Assembly: GCA_032716605.1 (NCBI GenBank)
Contig: CM064560.1
Span: 15,189,297-15,253,296 of the forward strand
Length of the DNA: 64,000 nt
Reading direction: 5' to 3'
Source: Paralithodes platypus
Lineage: Eukaryota > Arthropoda > Malacostraca > Decapoda > Lithodidae
Positions 33,247 through 43,796 of this stretch are shown piece by piece. A program made the position numbers and the translations under genes. Positions within the stretch are counted from its first letter, which is position 1. The number at the start of each line of letters is the position of its first letter. The notes under the pieces are model-generated. The model ran no database searches. It saw nothing but the letters and a program-made list of their open reading frames with translations, and had not been told where the DNA came from.

Positions 33247-34707
33247 ATATATACTCACCTATACTGCTGTTTGCGGATGATACAGTTCTGATGAGTGATA
33301 ATGAATGGGAGTTGCAGGGTCTGGTAAATGAGTTTGGAACAGTGTGCGAAAAACGGAATTTGAAGGTAAATACGGGGAAGAGCAAGGTTATGGTCTTCGA
33401 AAGGGGTGAAGTCACAGAGTGTGAGGTGAAGCTGAACGGTCAGGCTATGGAGATCGTCAACTCTTTTAAGTATCTGGGCAGTGTGTTGAGTAAAGATGGG
33501 ACTATGGATGAAGAGGTGCGGGAGAGGGTACAACAGGGGAGAGGGTTGTAGGAACGCTAAAAGCAGTAACAAGAAATAGGGTGGTCAGTATGGAAGTGAA
33601 GAAGTCCTTGCATGACAGTGTGGTAATCCCGACACTGACTTACGGAAGCGAAGCATGGACGTTGGTTGAGAGACTCAGACCAAGAGTGAGAGCAGTGGAA
33701 ATGTATTACTTAACCTGACAAGCGCTAAATAGACCTAGGGGCTAGGGTAGTTATTTGTGCATTTCTAGCCTTGGATTCTGACAGAATTCGTTATATTTAC
33801 AATATAGAGCATTATTTGTTTTCGGTATGCTTTTATTTTACATATATGATGTATATATGAACCTTCCAGAGTGCTAAAATAAGTGGGAAAAGCATTTGGG
33901 TGGTGAAAAACGAAGATATTGGCCACCCGGTCATAATCTAGGGCGAGAGAGAGCCACAGGCAACCCTCCTCTCTCGCTGTCTGTGAGGTAACTGAGACGA
34001 GCGGGGCGGTGTGGGCCGGTGTCTGGGTGTTGCATAACGATCTTTTCTGCAACCCACTTGTGCTACATTATCGCGGGAGAGAAAAATAACCGATAAATGA
34101 TGATAATAAGAGGAAAAATAGGTGATAATTGAGGAGGGGAGGGAGGGGGGAATAAGGTGGGGAAGGAGGGGAGGGGGGGGGTGAGATTTACATGGATGAG
34201 TACTGGAGGGGAATTATCTCACCTAGAGACAAATTCCTTTGTTTTGATAGGCCCTTTATTTTTATGGAAGGCTTTTTTTATGGTCTTGCTTCCGTGAGGC
34301 CTATCGCGTTCCCTATAGGAAGCCTTCCGTGAGGCCTATCGCGCTTGCCGGGTTAAGGAGTGCGTGCGGAGTTACATGGAGGGATAGACAGACTAATGAG
34401 GAAGTAAGAAGGAGGTGTGGTGTGGAGGTAGATGTGCTGGAAAGTGTGAAAAGGAACAACTTGAGATGGTTCGGCCATATGGAACGTATGGAAAGCGAGA
34501 GAATGACTAAGAGGGTGTATGAGAGCGAGGTGGAGGGGGAGAGGTAGACCGAATATGAGGTGGAAGGATGGAGTGAGGAAGTACATGAACGAAGGTGGTG
34601 CTGGTTGGGGGGAGGGGCGTCGACTGACTGGGGACAGAGGTGCATGGGGGCGGTTCGTTCGTGGCCACCCCTTCGGGGATCACGGCGTCAGGCAATAGAT
34701 AGATAGA
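33247..34707 (+). mobile_element. LINE-E, 5'-truncated, inserted in the Gmr1-1 5' LTR
   Basis: A 10 bp target duplication TTAACTCATA flanks it (33237-33246 and 34708-34717). The plus strand begins in the RT domain (LLFADDTVLM at about 33265) and continues through KCRNLKVN-type text and VKLNGQA. After an internal piggyBac-type insertion it continues with the C-terminal text RRCGVEVDVLESVKRNNLRWFG. The 3' end GGCGTCAGGCAAT is followed by AGAT repeats, a simple-repeat tail rather than poly(A). The same 3' end recurs at 59268-59376. The LINE clade is not resolved. Confidence 0.88.
33714..34352. mobile_element. Non-autonomous piggyBac-type MITE inside LINE-E
   Basis: The 639 bp unit is flanked by TTAA (33710-33713 and 34353-34356). 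Its ends form 12 bp inverted repeats, CCTGACAAGCGC and CCCGGCAAGCGC. Removing it with one TTAA restores continuous LINE-E coding text (the YYL to SACGV junction). It holds no transposase frame. A 20 bp direct repeat lies near its right end (34289-34308 and 34324-34343). TTAA targeting is the hallmark of the piggyBac superfamily. Confidence 0.85.
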
Positions 34708-36133
34708 TTAACTCATAAGCAGGAATAAATACTAGTGATAGGACATACAGTGTATAATGGCATAGGTATAATTAAATAAAGGCAGCAACTCGCAACATAA
34801 CCACATACAGGTGTGCTTCTCACTCTTAGTCAGGCAAGCCCGCTCGGACAGAGTCTCTAAGCCACACCCTGACTCACAATGCTCGGTAAAACATTGCACA
34901 AAACGGTAAACTGTGGCAGAATAACAAGCATACAGAGATAATAAACCCCTAGCTGTTAATCTGCCAGGTGGCAGAGGTCTAGCCGGAAGGATATAGGCTT
35001 CGGATACCCGGGCTGAGCCACCTGCTCTAGCCTAGGGACGTTCCCAGGTCTGTGCGCCAAATTACTCTAATTGAAAGGGTGCTCTCTTGAGAGACTCAGA
35101 TCGCAAGTATCTGACTCTCTCCTGGCGACCCTAAAACAAAAGCAAGACGTGCTAGCGCAGTGCCGAGTGGACTAGGCAATGGCCCTCACACAACACAACG
35201 CTAGACACACAGGGACACAGACAAGAAAATGCCCCCAGACTCCCACGGGTATCCTAGTAAAGTTGTGCGGGTCCACGGGACTCACACCAGCAGACTTTAC
35301 TTAAAGGATCTCAAAAAGCCTCCCCTCCGGTCTAGCCCCTGCTAACCTGACACAAGAACACACTAGCAAACATGAAACCACCAAATATGAGACAACAAAA
35401 AAGCTTCCTAGGTCTCATTAACAATTACATCCCTGCATAAGGCCCAAAATCCTATCTAGTTATCTGAGAGCTCGTCGTTAATACAATAATAGATATAAGG
35501 TCTATCAAGGGGATGGGATAATTAAATAGATTGGTGAAGTAGTGGAAAGAAGGTATACAAAGTAAGAGAGAACGTTTCTAAGTGGGGTTGAGAGGGATAG
35601 ATATCAAGGGGGTCCGAAGGGTACGACAATGAGGTGAGCTCTAAGTCTTGAATCTGTCTGGACCCCCCCCTAGGCATGCAGAATACATCCCAGGCTTGGC
35701 AACACTCAACACAGTTGCCGGGTCAAAATCCTCTACCCCGTGCGTGAGTCGAAACTAAACCTAACGTTGCAATCAAATACATGTGGCAGCGCTTCAGGCT
35801 CGTCCCAAGCTGGTCTCTCCGTGCGAAGCAACGTCCCAAGCCGGTCTCTCTCTCCCGCTCGTCTCTCCCCGCTCTCACTAGACTTACAGCTTATATATTA
35901 TAATGAAACAATCAACTATCGAGAATAAAATATACTAAGATGCGATGGTTAAGAATAAGGGCAGCTTCAAGCTGTGACAACATAAGAATATCCCAGACAT
36001 TAGTTACATTGTCGTAGGATATATACTAAGGGAAAGCCTGCCGGCCGGCTACCACCAGTCGGTTTCTAAACGGCTGGGCAGCCGACGCGCGCGCATGCTC
36101 GCACGTGGTTACTATGCAGAAGCGTCACACTTC

Positions 36134-37687
36134 TTAGAAATGAAGATCGCATAAATAATTTCCTACGAAAGCTAAAATCTGGAAAAGTCATTGATGATAT
36201 CTTATACTCCCATTTTTATGACTCAGGATCTCGACCAGGTGTTTTGTATGGTCTTCCAAAGATCCACAAACCTAATTGTCCCGTGCGTCCTATTTTGTCT
36301 GCCCTGCGTACTGTCAACTATAAGCTAGCTAAATTCTTGGTGCCAATTTTAACACCCATTACTTCTAACATGTATACAGTTAAGGATTCCTTCTCATTTG
36401 CCAAAGAGATTTGTAACCATGTTTTTTCTGACTGTACAATGGCTTCTTACGACATAAAGTCCCTCTTTACTAATATACCCCTCAATGAGACAGTGGATAT
36501 CTGTTGTGATGAATTGTTTCAAGAAGACCCTATTGTATATGGATTTAACAAACAACAATTTCATAGATTGCTTTCCTTAGCTGTTAAGGACTCAATATTC
36601 ATTTTCAATGGTAATATCTTTAAACAGACCGATGGCCTTGCGATGGGTAATCCACTTGCTCCCATTTTAGCTAATGCATTTCTAACCTATCACGAAAGAA
36701 ACTGGATCAACAATTGCCCCTCTGCTTTTAAACCCCTTTTGTATCGACGTTACGTGGACGACACGTTTGTTGTTTTTAAATGTTCAACAACTCATGTTCC
36801 ACTTTTTCTTGATTACATAAACTCTAAACATCCTAACATGAAATTCACTTGTGAAACTGAAGAAAATAATCAATTACCCTTTTTAGATGTGCTTGTTGAG
36901 AAAAAGAAAGACACTTTCATCACATCTGTTTATAGAAAACCCACCTTCACAGGGCTTACTACCAAATTCACTTCTAATATCCCCATCCAGTTTAAAAGAA
37001 ATTTGATAGTCACATTAGTAACACGGGCATATCATATTTGTTCATATTATTTTGCTCTGCATTTAGAATTCGAACACCTGAGAAACATTCTGAACCTTAA
37101 CGGCTTCCCACTTGATTTCATTAACACTTATATCGACAAACAGATCAATAAATTACCTTCATCACCCAAAGAAGATATGGCAGTTCAAAAAGCTATTATA
37201 TATTTTACAATCCCTTTCATTGGAAAACAAATCCTTTGCCATAAGAAACAAAGTAACTAATCTATTTCGGGACTTCTATCCACAGGTATCGTTGAGAGTT
37301 GTATTTAAGTCACAGAGTTCCTTGGGTAATTGTTTCAAGTTCAAAGACCGAATTCCCGAATCTCTGCAATCCTCAGTGGTGTATCTTTTCAAATGTAGTG
37401 GGTGTAATTCCACTTATATTGGACAGTCAAAGCGCCATCTCACTGCTAGGATTTCGGAGCATCGGGGTAGGTCATTCAGAACTGGTTTCCCCCTATCAAA
37501 ACCTTCTCATTCGGCCATAAGAGAACACTCTGAAGCTTCAGGCCACCCAATACATCCTTCGGATTTCTCCATTCTTCACACAGCCGTAGACGACACCACA
37601 CGCCCTCTATCTGAGTCTCTTTTATTTCAAAAACTACGCCCAACCCTGGGCACACACGAGACTTCCACCCCCTTACTTTGCTTCTAA
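36134..37687 (+). pseudogene. PLE-1 reverse transcriptase and GIY-YIG nuclease
   Basis: RT coding text resumes after Gmr1-1 and passes GLPKIHK (about 36250), ASYDIKSLFTNIPL, GLAMGNPLAPILAN and the catalytic box RRYVDDTFVVF (about 36745). The RT frame stops at 37260. A second frame (from about 37190) carries the linker and the GIY-YIG nuclease: KCSGCNSTYIGQSKRHL at about 37393-37440, with HRG and a closing LLCF stop at 37687. The frame break at 37190-37260 is probably a small indel. The protein primes reverse transcription at nicked DNA; the nuclease supplies the nick. The element is disabled by the split and the frameshift. Confidence 0.9.
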
Positions 37688-37985
37688 GTTGTTGTTGTTG
37701 TTTTTGTTCTCCAGGCTGCCTGGCCGAACAGCCCCAAGGTCCCGAGCAAGGCCAAGGCCACAGAGCACCCCCACAAAACCCTCCCTGCTTACCACTAACA
37801 AAGCCCGGGTGACCGAAGCCACTCTTAAGGCAGGGAGCTGAGGAGGGCGCGGAAATGCCCGGGAAACCAAAGCCCCACCCAAGGCCCTGTGCCCCTCAGC
37901 AATTATGAGGGGAAAGTTGAGGGGCAAGGGGAAAATGTGACGCTTTGGCTCCCAATCTGCCAACTTTTAGGTTGGCAGTAGGAAG
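37688..37985 (-). mobile_element. LINE-D-like 3' fragment abutting the PLE-1 stop codon
   Basis: Begins with a GTT-repeat tail and the same CAGGCTGCCTGGCCGAAC region as the LINE-D 3' end at 14400-14420. Only about 300 bp is present. The right boundary is approximate. It lies directly at the PLE-1 stop codon, so it separates the PLE-1 coding region from its 3' UTR. Confidence 0.65.
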
Positions 37986-38849
37986 GTCGATCCACGGAAA
38001 AGACGCCGTCACTTGAGATCTAGAAGATATATAAGTAAAAGGAACAGTTAGAGTAAGCTATTGGTATGGCAGAGATCGCTCAGCTCTCACTCTGATAGAC
38101 CAGCCCATCACCACATGACTAGAACCCAATCCTCTCAGCATCAGCTAGGAAAGGCCCTAGAAAGCTGCCTTTGGCAGGGGGATAGCTCCCCTATTTAAAC
38201 TCCTTTCGGAGTTGGGCACCCGCCCTTCTAAGTATCTTGTGGTATGTTTTCCAGTTTTATTATGTAGGTTCTCTTCCATTAGTTCTATTTTCTTATTAGA
38301 TGTCCACATTCTATACTAATTCCTTAACCACACTCTACTTTAGTTTAATGTCTTCCTATATAGTTTTTTCCCCGTTTTGTACTATTTCAATGTGTTTTGC
38401 ATTATAATTAAAACTTAATTTGTAACACTTTTATATATTTTAGTGCTTAGTGATTTTGTCTGGTTCTCTGAATTATTGAATTAGTTTCTTAATTTTCAAT
38501 TTCCATCTGTAATAATGTTACTCTAGTGGCTTTCTTATATAGTTTCACTGCCTTTCATGCTAATTTAATGTATTTCGTACATAACATACATTTTCCGATT
38601 TAAAAAAATCTTTGGTGTTTACAATTATATTTCTGCGACCCCATTCTACTTTAATGCGAACCCGTTTCTACACTTGTTGTTTTCAATATTGTCTCCCCCC
38701 TTTCCTACAATTTACTTGTATTTCGTGTTGCCAACCTACTTAATTTTAGTATATAATTTATTTATAATTATAATCATAATTCTCCTACACGTTTTAAATA
38801 TTAACCATTAGTAATATGCAAATATTTATGTAGGCCCTTTTTGTCTTAC
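37986..38849. other. Probable PLE-1 3' untranslated region
   Basis: AT-rich DNA with no coding frame, with one GC-richer stretch at 38130-38230. It is assigned to PLE-1 only by position. Confidence 0.45.
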
Positions 38850-38890
38850 TTTAGGCTGAAGATGGCATGTGTGTAAGCCGAAACGTCCCA
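38850..38890 (+). ncRNA. Hammerhead-like core in the PLE-1 terminal region
   Basis: CTGAAGA (38856-38862) is followed by a GGC/GCC stem with a ten-base loop and GAAA (38880-38883), then CGTC. The order matches a hammerhead core and the position near the end of a Penelope element fits their known hammerheads. As in PLE-2, one T sits between the core and helix II. Helices I and III are not resolved. Confidence 0.35.
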
Positions 38891-38930
38891 CAATAAAGAT
38901 GTTCATCCCAGCGCTGGTTTTTCTATTTAT

Positions 38931-38966
38931 TATATATATATATATATATACATATATATTTATACA

Positions 38967-39023
<57 letters not shown>
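38931..39023. repeat. (TA)n microsatellite between PLE-1 and LINE-C
   Basis: A long TA tract with two short interruptions (ATACATATATATTTATACAG near 38948-38967). Confidence 0.95.
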
Positions 39024-39027
<4 letters not shown>

Positions 39028-40985
39028 CGTCCCCATACATGCAAACATTACTCAATACATGGACACACTGTGCCAATATACAGAGCAAGAAACTGTGCAG
39101 TGGTAAAGAACCCCTAAAGACGGTTGACCGCACCCAGCTGCTGGGAAGCCGTTACAGCAAGAGTGATAATATGAAGGTTTTGGCAAATAGTTCACGTTTG
39201 CTAGAGGAAGAAGTAATGGTAGTGTTATCAGAGAGGAAAAGTGTAGGGAAAGACGAGGACAATAATTTATTGGAGAGGTTTTTGGCTAGATGCCACAACA
39301 CGTCGGAAGAACTAGAGTTGGATAGTTCAGTGCATTTCTTATTGACGAGTGTTTATCGAGTCGAGTCGAAGAAGAGATTTGGCTTGATTCCGGCAGAAAC
39401 ATAGGAAAAATGAGTTTCTTGAATTTGAAGGCCATGGTACCGTTTGAAAGTTTCCTTCTTATTGCAGACAGCAGTAAAACAATCGTGAGTAAACCAAAAA
39501 ACAATTTCCATTAGTCTGATAGAAAGAAAATGGAATGTATGCCTCCATGCCCGAGAGGATTACCTCAGTAATCCGTTCAGCACTCTCCAAGGGTCCCCAT
39601 GGGCAATCATAGAATACTGCCGAAGAGGCTCCCAATCAGCAACATCAAAGTGCCACAAGCGCCGCCGGCTGGGAGGATCAGGTGGCCGCACTGTAGAGAT
39701 GGGACAGGTGACACAGATAAATTTATGGTTGGAGGAGCCCAAAGCTGAGAAAAGATATACAGTATAAGCGGAAGGATTAGAAGTTAGAAACAAGTCTAGA
39801 ATGTTGGGCCGATCTCCGAAGCGATCCGTGATACGGGTGCGTTGCTGAATCAACTGTTCTCGGTCTTTTAGGATAGAAAAGACGTAGGCTTGTTCACCAG
39901 GTTGGTCATTGGCATGAGAGGAGCACCATTGGCGGTGGCAAACGTTAAAATCTTTTAAGATGGAGATTTCTGCGAGCCTGACCGTTCAGCTTCACCTCAT
40001 ACTCTGTGACTTCACCCCTTTCGAAGACCATAACCTTGCTCTTCCCCGCATTTACCTTCAAATTCCGTTTTTCGCACACTGGTCCAAACTCATTTACCAG
40101 ACCCTGCAACTCCCATTCATTTTCACTCATCAGAACTGTATCATCCGCAAACAGCAGTATAGGTAGCTTCCACTCAATTCCCTCCCTTTTCAGCGATGCG
40201 CCATCATCCGCTGCTCTTGATAGTATTTCTTTCATGACTCCATCCATATATACACTAAACAACCACGGGGACATCACACACCCCTGTTTCAAACCAACAT
40301 TCAGGTCAAAGAACTCGCTCTGCTCACTCTCCACACGTACTGCCGCCTTTGCACCCTCATACATGCTCTTCACTGCTTTCAGCAACGTGCCCTCTACTCC
40401 GTATATTCTAAGTACTTTCCACAAACCTTCTCTATCCACTCTGTCATAGGCCTTCTCCAAGTCCATAAAGGCAACATACACCTTTTGTTTCTTCTCCAGA
40501 TACTTCTCCACAACACAATTCAGGGTAAAAATCTGATCTACACATCCTCTTCCCTTCCTAAAACCTCCCTGCTCGTCGCCTATCCATTTCTCCGTTCTCA
40601 CTCTCACTCTCTCAATCACTACCCTACTGTATAACTTCCCTACTACAGACAGCATATTAATATTTATTATGAGAGTGACAGGATAGTTTGAGCAATAAAG
40701 TAGAGAATTCAGAGGAGTCGAAGTCCGGAACACGACAGCAAGTGAGTTTGTTGTGTACATATACACAACATCCACCTTTGACTTTCAAATTAGGATCGAG
40801 ATCGTAAGGGGGTACAGAGAAGTGTTTGCTGTCAGTACTCTAAGACAACTGTGTTTCAGTGAGAAAGAAAATATCAGGGTTGGCAGAGAAGAGGTGGTGT
40901 TCAACAGAGTTGAAGTTAGAGGAAAGGGCCACTACTGTTGCAGAAGTTGATAGTGAGAGTGACAGGCTGCGGTCCAAGACATTTT
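39024..40985 (-). mobile_element. LINE-C copy 3, internally deleted, with LINE-E patch
   Basis: On the minus strand endonuclease text (FFLTETQL near 40850, SSNHKFICVTCPISTV near 39720) is followed by the linker between endonuclease and RT (39560-39180). It then jumps directly to C-terminal RT text at 39172-39024, so most of the RT palm is deleted. A LINE-E fragment (about 39962-40672) interrupts the endonuclease. No part is functional. Confidence 0.75.
39962..40672 (-). pseudogene. LINE-E reverse transcriptase fragment
   Basis: Open minus-strand text contains GDEQGGFRKGRGCVDQIF, VAFMDLEKAYDRVDREGLW, GLKQGCVMSPWLFSVYMDG and the catalytic LLFADDTVLM (about 40125-40155), ending at KLNGQA. It overlaps the start of the copy at 33265-33450. 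It is truncated on both sides and has no 3' tail. Confidence 0.85.
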
Positions 40986-41516
40986 GATGGGTCGTTGGGT
41001 TGGTGTCGAGTCTGTATTGTAGGAGAGTTCATGATTCTGCCCGCCCGAGACACTGAGGCTGCATCCTTGTTGTTTCGTCATTGTATTCATTTTGGTGTAT
41101 TGGAAAGAAGTATAGTGTGCTTGTGTGTTGTAGTGTTAAAGAGAGAGAGTGTTTGTGAAAGTAGCTGGCTTACTTTCAGTGTATGTGAGGCAGAAAGATA
41201 ATCAGTAGGATAGCCCAAGCAAACGAAACGGAAGTTCCAGAGACTCCTTATCACATGTCTATAGCCTCTCCTAGGACTAGCCTGTTCGAATGATGCCTAC
41301 AATCTCCCCCTAAGATTGTGTTTCATTCTGTATTTTATTATACAAAATAGTGGTGATTAAGAAAAATCTTACAATATTAAGCAAAGTTTGTATTGCCCAT
41401 GCATAATAAATGCATATCATTTTTGTATGCCATTTCACATTCTTCCAGCATATTATATTGATTTTATCGTTAACCCTCGATAAATTTTATGGGGACAACA
41501 ATAGTAAACTGAGTTA
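40986..41516. other. Unassigned sequence
   Basis: This may include 5' LINE-C sequence near 40990-41050; otherwise AT-rich with no recognisable feature. Confidence 0.4.
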
Positions 41517-41520
41517 CAAT
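41517..41520. repeat. Target-site duplication CAAT of Gmr1-2 (left)
   Basis: CAAT precedes the first LTR base and is repeated at 49944-49947 directly after the second LTR. Confidence 0.88.
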
Positions 41521-43317
41521 TGTTACGATCGGGTCTCGTATAAATCAGTGGCTCTTATACATTGGACTAGACTGGCATAAATGCAACAACGGAAATGCTA
41601 GATCCAACCCCTGATATATAATCCCATCGAACAAAGAACACATATACCCTCCAGAGTTATATCTGCGATAGCGGGGTATCTTAACTCTCTGTATCTATGT
41701 GCTTCTACTATAGGCTGATGTTCTCTGAAACAGCCTATTACCTATAACATATGGTTGCTTAGTTATGGTACACAAGGAAAAGATAGTTAACTTAATTAAA
41801 TCACAAGAGTGATCTAATGCAAACAAGAAGAAGGTTTACTTAACGTTAATGTAATCAATAATATCTGTCACTCCTTTATGAAAGAAAGTGTTGTAAAGTC
41901 CTCAAGCACCGAACAAGGAATCTTCTGAATAATGTCGGATGCTACTAAGAAGAACGTATCGGAAATGGAACCACAAAATAGCAGGAGGCAGGACAATGCA
42001 CGTGTAGGCTAAATACACAAAGAGGCTGGACATATAATGTTATTGGACACAAGAATATTATAAGCGGTGCAACTGTAATAATGCTCGCCACGAAAAAGTA
42101 GTACTCCTATTAACAAAACCGGTCTATGCTGGTTGTGTCTCTCTACAGCAACCTAGACCTCAAAATGCTTGTGTAAAAATAAAGGGTATGCATAAAAGAG
42201 TATATGATCTAATCCAACTAATGTCTACCCGGGTTAATAAAGGTACATAATTCTGGTGGAGCAAGGCAGCTCCTAGCCTAGTGTGGACCTTGGGTCTGTG
42301 CGGCCTGATTACGTTAATATGAAGGGGTGCTCTCTTGAGGATTCTCGATCACAAGTATCGAGTATCCTCCTGGCGACCCTCAAAAGTAAAAGCAAATAGA
42401 GTTAGAACAGTGTTGGGTGGATTAGGCAAGCAGCCCTCATGCACTACACAGTCTAAACTCCAAGGTACACAGACAAAAGATCCACCCAGGTAACCCACAG
42501 AATCCATAGTGTCGTGCAGCTCAAAAGTAGCCTACACACAGTGAAAACACCAACAGCAAGGTACCTGATCCCTAGTCTAGCATTATTTAACCCTGTAGAA
42601 ACATTAGTGATTGATGGAGACAGTCTGAGCAATACAATCTCCCAAAAAGACAACAACTATCTTTAACCTTAATCTAGTGCATAAGAAATGTGAGATCCAG
42701 CATATAATACAGTCTGGCCACCAATTCAAGGTGTGGATGCAGAGAACCAGAGGGGAATTGATATTAATAAAAGGTGAGGAAGTAGTGGAAATGATAGAGG
42801 CAGTAGGAGAGAAAGATTCTAAGACAAGAGTGTGGGACAGTTCAAGGGAGATGCTTAGAGTATGCTGTCTGGGAAGGATCTGACAAGGATATTCCCATGG
42901 ACCTAATGGCTGGAGTCCCAGTTCGCAGGAATGGCACGAGGGCGCGCGACAGTCGCCCAGTAAGCAGCCGTGTAGTAGGCAGTGTTAGGCAGGAGGCAAC
43001 GAATCCCGCGAGGCCTATGTAAGGGGGCCAGCCACGCGCCACACTCACCACCAAGTCACACCACCTGGTCTCTCTCTCTCTCTCTCTCCCGCTCGCCTTC
43101 CCATCATTCAACTACTTAACACAATACTTTCAATTGACTAAATAAAATAGAAAGGATTGTGACAGACGAAAATAAAGAACAGTTCTGAACTGTCTGCAAC
43201 ATAAGCTTTCTCGAGAAGGAAAGTACACAATGATAGGTAGACTGTAGCTATATTCTCTGCCCTGGCGAGTCCTAGCGAGTAAGCCATGCGGTTCTGGGGG
43301 AAGCGGTGAGCGTCACA
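41521..43317 (-). repeat. Gmr1-2 3' LTR
   Basis: A 1797 bp repeat aligning end to end with 48128-49943. The 48128 copy is longer mainly by a short insertion near 48846. A purine-rich tract (ATCTTGGGTGGGG on the minus strand, 43318-43330) precedes it, as expected for second-strand priming. Confidence 0.93.
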
Positions 43318-43330
43318 CCCCACCCAAGAT

Positions 43331-43796
43331 TTTTAAGAGGCTCCAACTATGAGCTCTAAATCTGACACGCAGAACCCATACAAAATTCGCCACTCCCAGC
43401 CACCCAGCGACAATGAAATGTAAAGCACAGTTCTCATAAAAATAACACATTATACAAATTAACAACCCCTCCCAACACAATAGATTAAATCACATAGTTA
43501 TGCTCATAAGAGCGAGCTTCACTAGCCCAGCCTTCTGAGAGGAGTACAACTCAGAATTTCTGCTATAACATACTTAAACAAAATTCAACTATCAAAGAAA
43601 GAGTTTTTATAGGATTTTTATATTTTTAATATGTTTATGGCGGCTGTACTACAGGGGCAAGCCTAGGTTTTTCTTCTATACCAACACAGCAACTCCTACT
43701 TTACGACCCAATACGCTGGGCTACACACGCGAGCCAACAAGCACCAGACGTAAACATACTAATCAAACCAAAGTAGGAGGCTACCCTTGTGATGAT
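43331..43796. other. Gmr1-2 3' untranslated region
   Basis: Non-coding stretch between the pol stop and the polypurine tract. Nothing else is seen. Confidence 0.6.

Larger units (their letters stand above)
25211..36129 (-). mobile_element. Gmr1-1: Gmr1-type Ty3/Gypsy LTR retrotransposon
   Basis: Minus-strand element with LTRs of the form TGTTACG...CGTCACA (plus-strand reading). The order from the 5' LTR is primer-binding site, gag, protease, integrase, RT, RNase H, polypurine tract, 3' LTR. Integrase before RT is the diagnostic inversion of the Gmr1 clade relative to ordinary Gypsy elements. The LTRs differ at only a small fraction of positions, so insertion is fairly recent. The 5' LTR is enlarged by LINE-E. 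Two in-frame stops break gag-pol. Confidence 0.9.
32749..36129 (-). repeat. Gmr1-1 5' LTR, interrupted
   Basis: Matches the 3' LTR in two parts, 32749-33246 and 34718-36129. The 1461 bp between them is a LINE-E insertion with its own target duplication. The transcription start would be expected in this LTR; no promoter motif was assigned. Confidence 0.92.
25093..38905 (+). mobile_element. Penelope-like element 1 (PLE-1), split by Gmr1-1
   Basis: A short RT N-terminal piece lies at 25093-25210 (VLLDKTDY). The main coding part resumes at 36134 and runs to the stop at 37687. A long AT-rich 3' region reaches 38905. The two parts are separated exactly by the LTR element 25211-36129 and its CTTC duplication, and the protein text continues in frame across the insertion. 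A TA microsatellite abuts each end. Confidence 0.88.

Noticed and set aside
34289..34343. 20 bp direct repeats as a target duplication of another insertion
   Set aside because: Only 15 bp separates them and they lie inside the MITE near its right end; a subterminal repeat is more likely.
25211..36129. Endogenous retrovirus with an envelope gene
   Set aside because: No additional frame lies between RNase H and the 3' LTR (only about 330 bp of non-coding DNA); it is an envelope-less LTR retrotransposon.
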